Shown here piece by piece: positions 60,290 through 64,000 of a stretch of 64,000 bases of DNA. The notes beneath the pieces were generated by a model. That model saw only the letters and a list, made by a program, of their open reading frames with translations. It was not told where the DNA came from and did no database searches. Location: the NCBI GenBank assembly GCA_016721385.1, contig JADKIE010000002.1:124001-188000 (forward strand), read 5' to 3'. The position numbers were made by a program, and so were the translations under genes. Positions within the stretch are counted from its first letter, which is position 1, and each line of letters starts with the position of its first letter. The stretch comes from Chitinophagaceae bacterium. GTDB lineage: Bacteria; Bacteroidota; Bacteroidia; Chitinophagales; Chitinophagaceae.

Positions 60290-61408
60290 TTAGTTTTTAT
60301 TTTTCATTATTGCTTTTGGTTTTACAGAGGTAGGTTTTACTGGTTTATTTGGATTTACAACAGGTTTTGAATTTACCGGTTTTACAACTACAGGAGGCTT
60401 AGATGTTACAGCATCTTGTGGTTTAGGGTTTTCACTTGCATTTTGATTTGACGCACCTTCATCATCTCTTTCTAAACTTTGCAGTATAATAGTACTATCG
60501 GCTGAGTTAGAACTATTATCCTGTTGCATTGTTTGTAAAGAATCGCCTGCCTGCCTTTCGGCATTCGCTGCAATTAGTTGCATTATTTGAATTGCTTTTA
60601 ACGAATCGGCCGAGATATCGGTTGCATCTCTTCTTTTTGCAACAATTTGATTTGCATATTGTAAATTGATACTACTGTATTTATTCCAACTTTCTTTTGC
60701 CATTACTTGTTTGTAAAACAGTTTTAACCTTAGCATTTTACTTTCTACTTCGGTTGCAGCTCCGAATTGAATTACCTGATTACCAATTTTTGGAATAAGA
60801 TCGAATGTAGCCTGCGGCGTAATATCAACTTGCTCTATCATGGCCATTAAAAAAGAATCTTTTTGTATAGCCATACTTAACAACTTCACTTGATTTAAAA
60901 CAACGCTGTCTGCAGATGATAGTGTTGCTTTATCGGATTGAAAGCCAGTAAATATTGGAAGCCTTGCTGAAAATTTATCACTTAACGGTAGTTTAGAAAT
61001 TGTACTATCGATATAAAATGATGTGCCTGCAAGTGAAAAAATTCTTGCAACCGGAATCTTTTCTTCAATATTTACTTTCAGTGTTTCTTTATTATCAAAG
61101 AACAACTCTGCTTTTTTAATCCAGGTGTTTTTTTCCAATTCGGTTTCAAGCAATCGTAAATCAATTTTTCCAATGGGGCAGCCAACAATTTCTGCCTTGT
61201 TTGCTTTTTTCAGTATTTCTAATACATCGTTTTTTTCAATAAAGAAATTACTTTCGCTTCCGATTATACTAACAACAATTTCGTTGCATTTTTTATCATC
61301 TCTTTTTTTTATTGCAGCAACTAATAGTACTATGGCACTTGTTGCTAAAAGCACCCAAACCGCTATTATTAAAATCTGCTTAATATTATATGTTTTTATA
61401 CTGCTCAC
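60290..61408 (-). CDS. ftsQ: Cell division protein FtsQ/DivIB
   Basis: A 372-residue single-pass membrane protein: one helix (about residues 11-33), then a POTRA-like stretch with VSIIGSESNFFIEKNDVLEIL and the IKKAELFFDNKETLKVNIEEKIPVARIF segment. The C-terminal 90 residues are a Ser/Asn/Pro/Lys-rich tail. The start codon is GTG, directly after the murC stop. It scaffolds the divisome. Poorly conserved in sequence, but position in the dcw cluster makes the call secure. Confidence 0.92.
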   Translation of the reverse strand: MSSIKTYNIKQILIIAVWVLLATSAIVLLVAAIKKRDDKKCNEIVVSIIGSESNFFIEKNDVLEILKKANKAEIVGCPIGKIDLRLLETELEKNTWIKKAELFFDNKETLKVNIEEKIPVARIFSLAGTSFYIDSTISKLPLSDKFSARLPIFTGFQSDKATLSSADSVVLNQVKLLSMAIQKDSFLMAMIEQVDITPQATFDLIPKIGNQVIQFGAATEVESKMLRLKLFYKQVMAKESWNKYSSINLQYANQIVAKRRDATDISADSLKAIQIMQLIAANAERQAGDSLQTMQQDNSSNSADSTIILQSLERDDEGASNQNASENPKPQDAVTSKPPVVVKPVNSKPVVNPNKPVKPTSVKPKAIMKNKN

Positions 61409-62793
61409 TTAATTACTAAATATTTCATTTATTGGGCTAATTAGTGTGTCGATGTCGCCTGCACCTGCTGTTATAAATACATTTCCGTTAAAGTCTTCGG
61501 AAATGGAAGAAGATTTTAATACCAACAAATAATTTAACAACTCTTCCTTATTTAAAACACAGCGCATTTTATTTTTCATCTTCTTTGTAATCATTTCGCT
61601 AGTTACCCCGTCTATTGGCAACTCTCTTGCCGGATAAATTGGTAAAAGAATTACTTCATCTGCTTTATCTAACGCCTCTGCAAAACCGTCTGCAAAATCC
61701 TTTGTGCGGCTGTACAAATGCGGTTGAAAGATAATTGTGCACCTTTTATCGGGAAATAAATTTTTGCTCCGCTTAATAATGCGTTCAATTCTTCGGGATG
61801 ATGAGCATAATCATCAATAAAAACAATTTTATCGTTTTTGATTATATACTCAAACCTTCTTTTTACACCTTTAAAAGAACTTACAGCTGCCTTAATTTTA
61901 TCATCCTCTATTTTTAAATATTTTGCTACGCCAATTGCTGCAATAATATTTTCAACATTGTGCAAACCTCCCATATTCAAAACAACATTGTTTATGCGCC
62001 AATAATTGTTTACTACATCAAATTGATAACTGCCATTTATTGTTTGCAAATTTTCAACATGAATATTTGCGCCACTATCCTTGCCACTATATGTACATGT
62101 ATCAGCTACTTTACATTCGGCTCCTCTTTTTAAACCATGTTTTATTATTAAGCATCCTCCGTTTTTAACCCGGGCAGAAAATTCAATAAAAGCATTTTCC
62201 ACATTTTCGGCTGTGCCATATATATCCAGATGATCGGCATCCATGGCCGTAATTATTGCAATATCCGGACTCAGTTTTAAAAAACTTCTGTCATATTCAT
62301 CTGCCTCTACCACACAAACATTTTTTGGCGACGACCAAAAATTACTATTATAATTTACTGCAATACCACCCAAAAAAGCATTGCAACCATAGCCACTGTG
62401 TTGCAATAAATGAGCAACCATCGTACTTGTTGTTGTTTTACCATGCGTACCTGCAACACAGATATTAAAAGAGCTATTGGTAATTGCACCCAGCACATCG
62501 CTGCGTTTTACAACTGTATAATTATTCTGTAAAAAATAATTTAATTCCTTGCTATCCTTAGGTATTGCCGGTGTGTAAACTATTATTGCTGCTTCTTTAT
62601 CAATTAACGTAATATTATCTTCGTAGTGAACATTTACTCCTTCGTTAACTAATTGTTTTGTTAATGTGGTTTCTGTTTTATCGTAACCGGAAACAATAAC
62701 ACCTTTTGCATTAAAATACCTTGCTAAAGCACTCATACCAATGCCCCCAATGCCAATAAAGTAAATTCGTTTTATGGTGTTTATTTCTATCAA
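61409..62793 (-). CDS. murC: UDP-N-acetylmuramate--L-alanine ligase, one frameshift
   Basis: About 460 residues. Mur ligase motifs present: YFIGIGGIGMSALARYF at the N-terminus, the ATP loop VAGTHGKTTTSTMVAHLL near residue 111, VVEADEYDRSFLKLSPD, DADHLDIYG, and the C-terminal DDYAHHPEEL. The frame breaks near 61771 (missing A; repaired GAKNLFPDKRCTIIFQPHLY). It adds L-alanine to the peptidoglycan precursor. It overlaps murG by 4 bp. No murB lies between murC and ftsQ. Confidence 0.95.
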
Positions 62794-63881
62794 TTTAATG
62801 CTCCTAAAATTTCGTTTGCAATAATTTCATCTGCATTTGTTACCGCCAGTTTTGCTATATTTTGTTTAAGTTCATTTTGTTTTACATCATCTTTCGACAA
62901 CTCAATAATGGTACTTACTAATTTATCTAACGCCTGATTATCATTTATCATAAGTGCTGCACCTTTATTAACTAAATTTTGTGCATTTGCGGTTTGATGA
63001 TCCTCTGCCGCATATGGAAAAGGCACAAAAACAGCCGGCTTTTTGGCCACACACAACTCGGCTATTGCCATAGCACCGCTACGGCTAATAACCAAATCGG
63101 CTGCCGAATAGGCATATTCCATTTTGGTTATAAAATCATTTGTCCATATGTTATCCATTCCTTCTGTTGCTTTTTTTGCTATTAGGGCAAATGGTTTTCC
63201 CGATTGCCATATTAATTGCAAATTGTTTTTTGCAAATTCATTTATATGCTTTTGCAAAGCTTCATTTATGCTTTTTGCGCCAAGGCTTCCTCCAACAGAT
63301 AGAATTGTTTTTTTTGCAGGGTTTAATCCGAAAAAATTCACTGCCTCTTCTCTGCCTATTTTATTTTTAACTATTGATTCTCTTACAGGATTACCCGTAA
63401 TTACAATTTTATTTGAAGGGAAGAATTTTTCCATGCCATCTGTTGCTACAAATATTTTTGTAGCATTTTTACCAAGGTAGATATTGCTTTTACCTGCAAA
63501 GGAGTTGCTTTCGTGTATAAATGTTTTTATACCTTTTGCTTGTGCAAATTTTAGTACCGGAAAACTTGAGTAACCTCCAACACCAATAACTGCAACAGGT
63601 TTAAACATTTTAAAAATCTTACGTACCTGGATAAAACTTTTAATTAGTTTAAATGGTAAGCCAATATTTTTTATCAAAGAACTTCTGTTAAATCCGGCAA
63701 TATCTAATCCTTCTATTTTATACCCGGCTTGAGGTACTTTTTCCATTTCCATTTTTCCTTTTGCACCTACAAACAATATTTCAGCATTGGGTTGTATTTT
63801 TTTTAAAGCATTTGCTATGGCTATGGCCGGAAAAATATGCCCCCCTGTACCACCACCTGCTATAATTATTTTATTACTCAT
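62790..63881 (-). CDS. murG: UDP-GlcNAc:lipid I transferase
   Basis: A 363-residue GT28 glycosyltransferase making lipid II. IIAGGGTGGHIFPAIAIANAL is the N-terminal glycine-rich loop; FIHESNSFAGKSN near residue 120, SVGGSLGAKSINEAL near residue 190 and the UDP-GlcNAc site VISRSGAMAIAELCVAKKPAVFVPFPYAAEDHQ-type region near residue 260 are all present. Peripheral inner membrane enzyme. Overlaps murC (4 bp) and the end of ftsW (8 bp). Confidence 0.96.
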   Translation of the reverse strand: MSNKIIIAGGGTGGHIFPAIAIANALKKIQPNAEILFVGAKGKMEMEKVPQAGYKIEGLDIAGFNRSSLIKNIGLPFKLIKSFIQVRKIFKMFKPVAVIGVGGYSSFPVLKFAQAKGIKTFIHESNSFAGKSNIYLGKNATKIFVATDGMEKFFPSNKIVITGNPVRESIVKNKIGREEAVNFFGLNPAKKTILSVGGSLGAKSINEALQKHINEFAKNNLQLIWQSGKPFALIAKKATEGMDNIWTNDFITKMEYAYSAADLVISRSGAMAIAELCVAKKPAVFVPFPYAAEDHQTANAQNLVNKGAALMINDNQALDKLVSTIIELSKDDVKQNELKQNIAKLAVTNADEIIANEILGALN

Positions 63882-64000
63882 TTACTACAACTTGTTGATT
63901 TTTGCCTTCCAACTGCTCCACGTTTCGGGCCACACTTAATACTATACCAATGGCAAGACATGTAAATAAAAAGCTACTGCCGCCCATACTTACCAACGGC
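63874..64000 (-). CDS. ftsW: FtsW/RodA family lipid II polymerase, C-terminal end only
   Basis: The last 41 codons run off the window edge. PLVSMGGSSFLFTCLAIGIVLSVAR matches the final SYGGSS-type loop and last transmembrane helix of FtsW. A short hydrophilic tail (NVEQLEGKNQQ) follows. The position just before murG in the dcw cluster favours FtsW over RodA. Confidence 0.85.
   Translation of the reverse strand, partial: PLVSMGGSSFLFTCLAIGIVLSVARNVEQLEGKNQQVVVNE

Overview
The window comes from a low-GC member of the Bacteroidota, most likely Chitinophagaceae-like. The evidence is the AT-rich sequence, promoters of the TAnnTTTG type, weak ribosome binding sites, a HmuY/TonB-dependent receptor pair, a GEVED surface protein, a sensor kinase with a periplasmic beta-propeller, a type-II (B12) ribonucleotide reductase, and a Bacteroidota-style dcw cluster. 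The placement is inferred from protein content; no marker-gene comparison was possible.

Layout. 1-12.3 kb is housekeeping: sterol desaturase-like, frr, a WecA/MraY-type transferase, a lone transketolase N-half, a LolC/E-type permease, rbfA, an MsbA-type ABC exporter, a VOC protein, a DksA-like protein with a basic tail, and ileS. 12.7-16.6 kb is a heme/iron uptake module (hmuY, TonB receptor, AraC regulator). 16.6-23 kb has gyrB behind an 11-bp tandem array, a 66-aa protein and mfd. 23-30.4 kb has a ferredoxin-NADP reductase, two secreted proteins, glyS, a RelB/ParE-like toxin-antitoxin pair, a membrane protein and a MazG-like protein. 30.5-39.4 kb is a four-gene cell-surface/sensor cluster (tail-fiber/S74 protein, GEVED surface protein, NarL-type regulator, propeller histidine kinase), with one operator-like motif repeated upstream of three of the genes. 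39.4-50 kb has dtd, a 56-aa membrane protein, nrdJ, two unknown exported proteins, a damaged PhoD-like gene, a YcxB-like gene and a GNAT. 50-55.4 kb has acpP-fabF and a sulfide-handling group (SQR-like, TusE/DsrC-like, DsrE-like, FadL-like). Two tRNAs (Ser-GCT, Pro-TGG) and a 2OG oxygenase follow. 56.9-64 kb is the dcw cluster on the minus strand (ftsW 3' end, murG, murC, ftsQ, ftsA, ftsZ).

Quality. About 29 single-base frameshifts can be repaired by eye, almost all next to A/T homopolymers and in both directions. They hit essential genes (ileS, glyS, murC) as well as accessory ones. This is best explained by uncorrected long-read errors, so most broken genes are reported as single genes with the frameshift position.

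The signals most worth following are: a palindromic repeat inserted in frame in ileS; a 23-bp motif placed 20 bp before a -7-like element at the surface/sensor cluster; an 11-bp (one helical turn) tandem array upstream of gyrB; a dispersed intergenic repeat near 44.0 and 56.6 kb; and the SQR/TusE/DsrE/FadL gene group without dsrAB.
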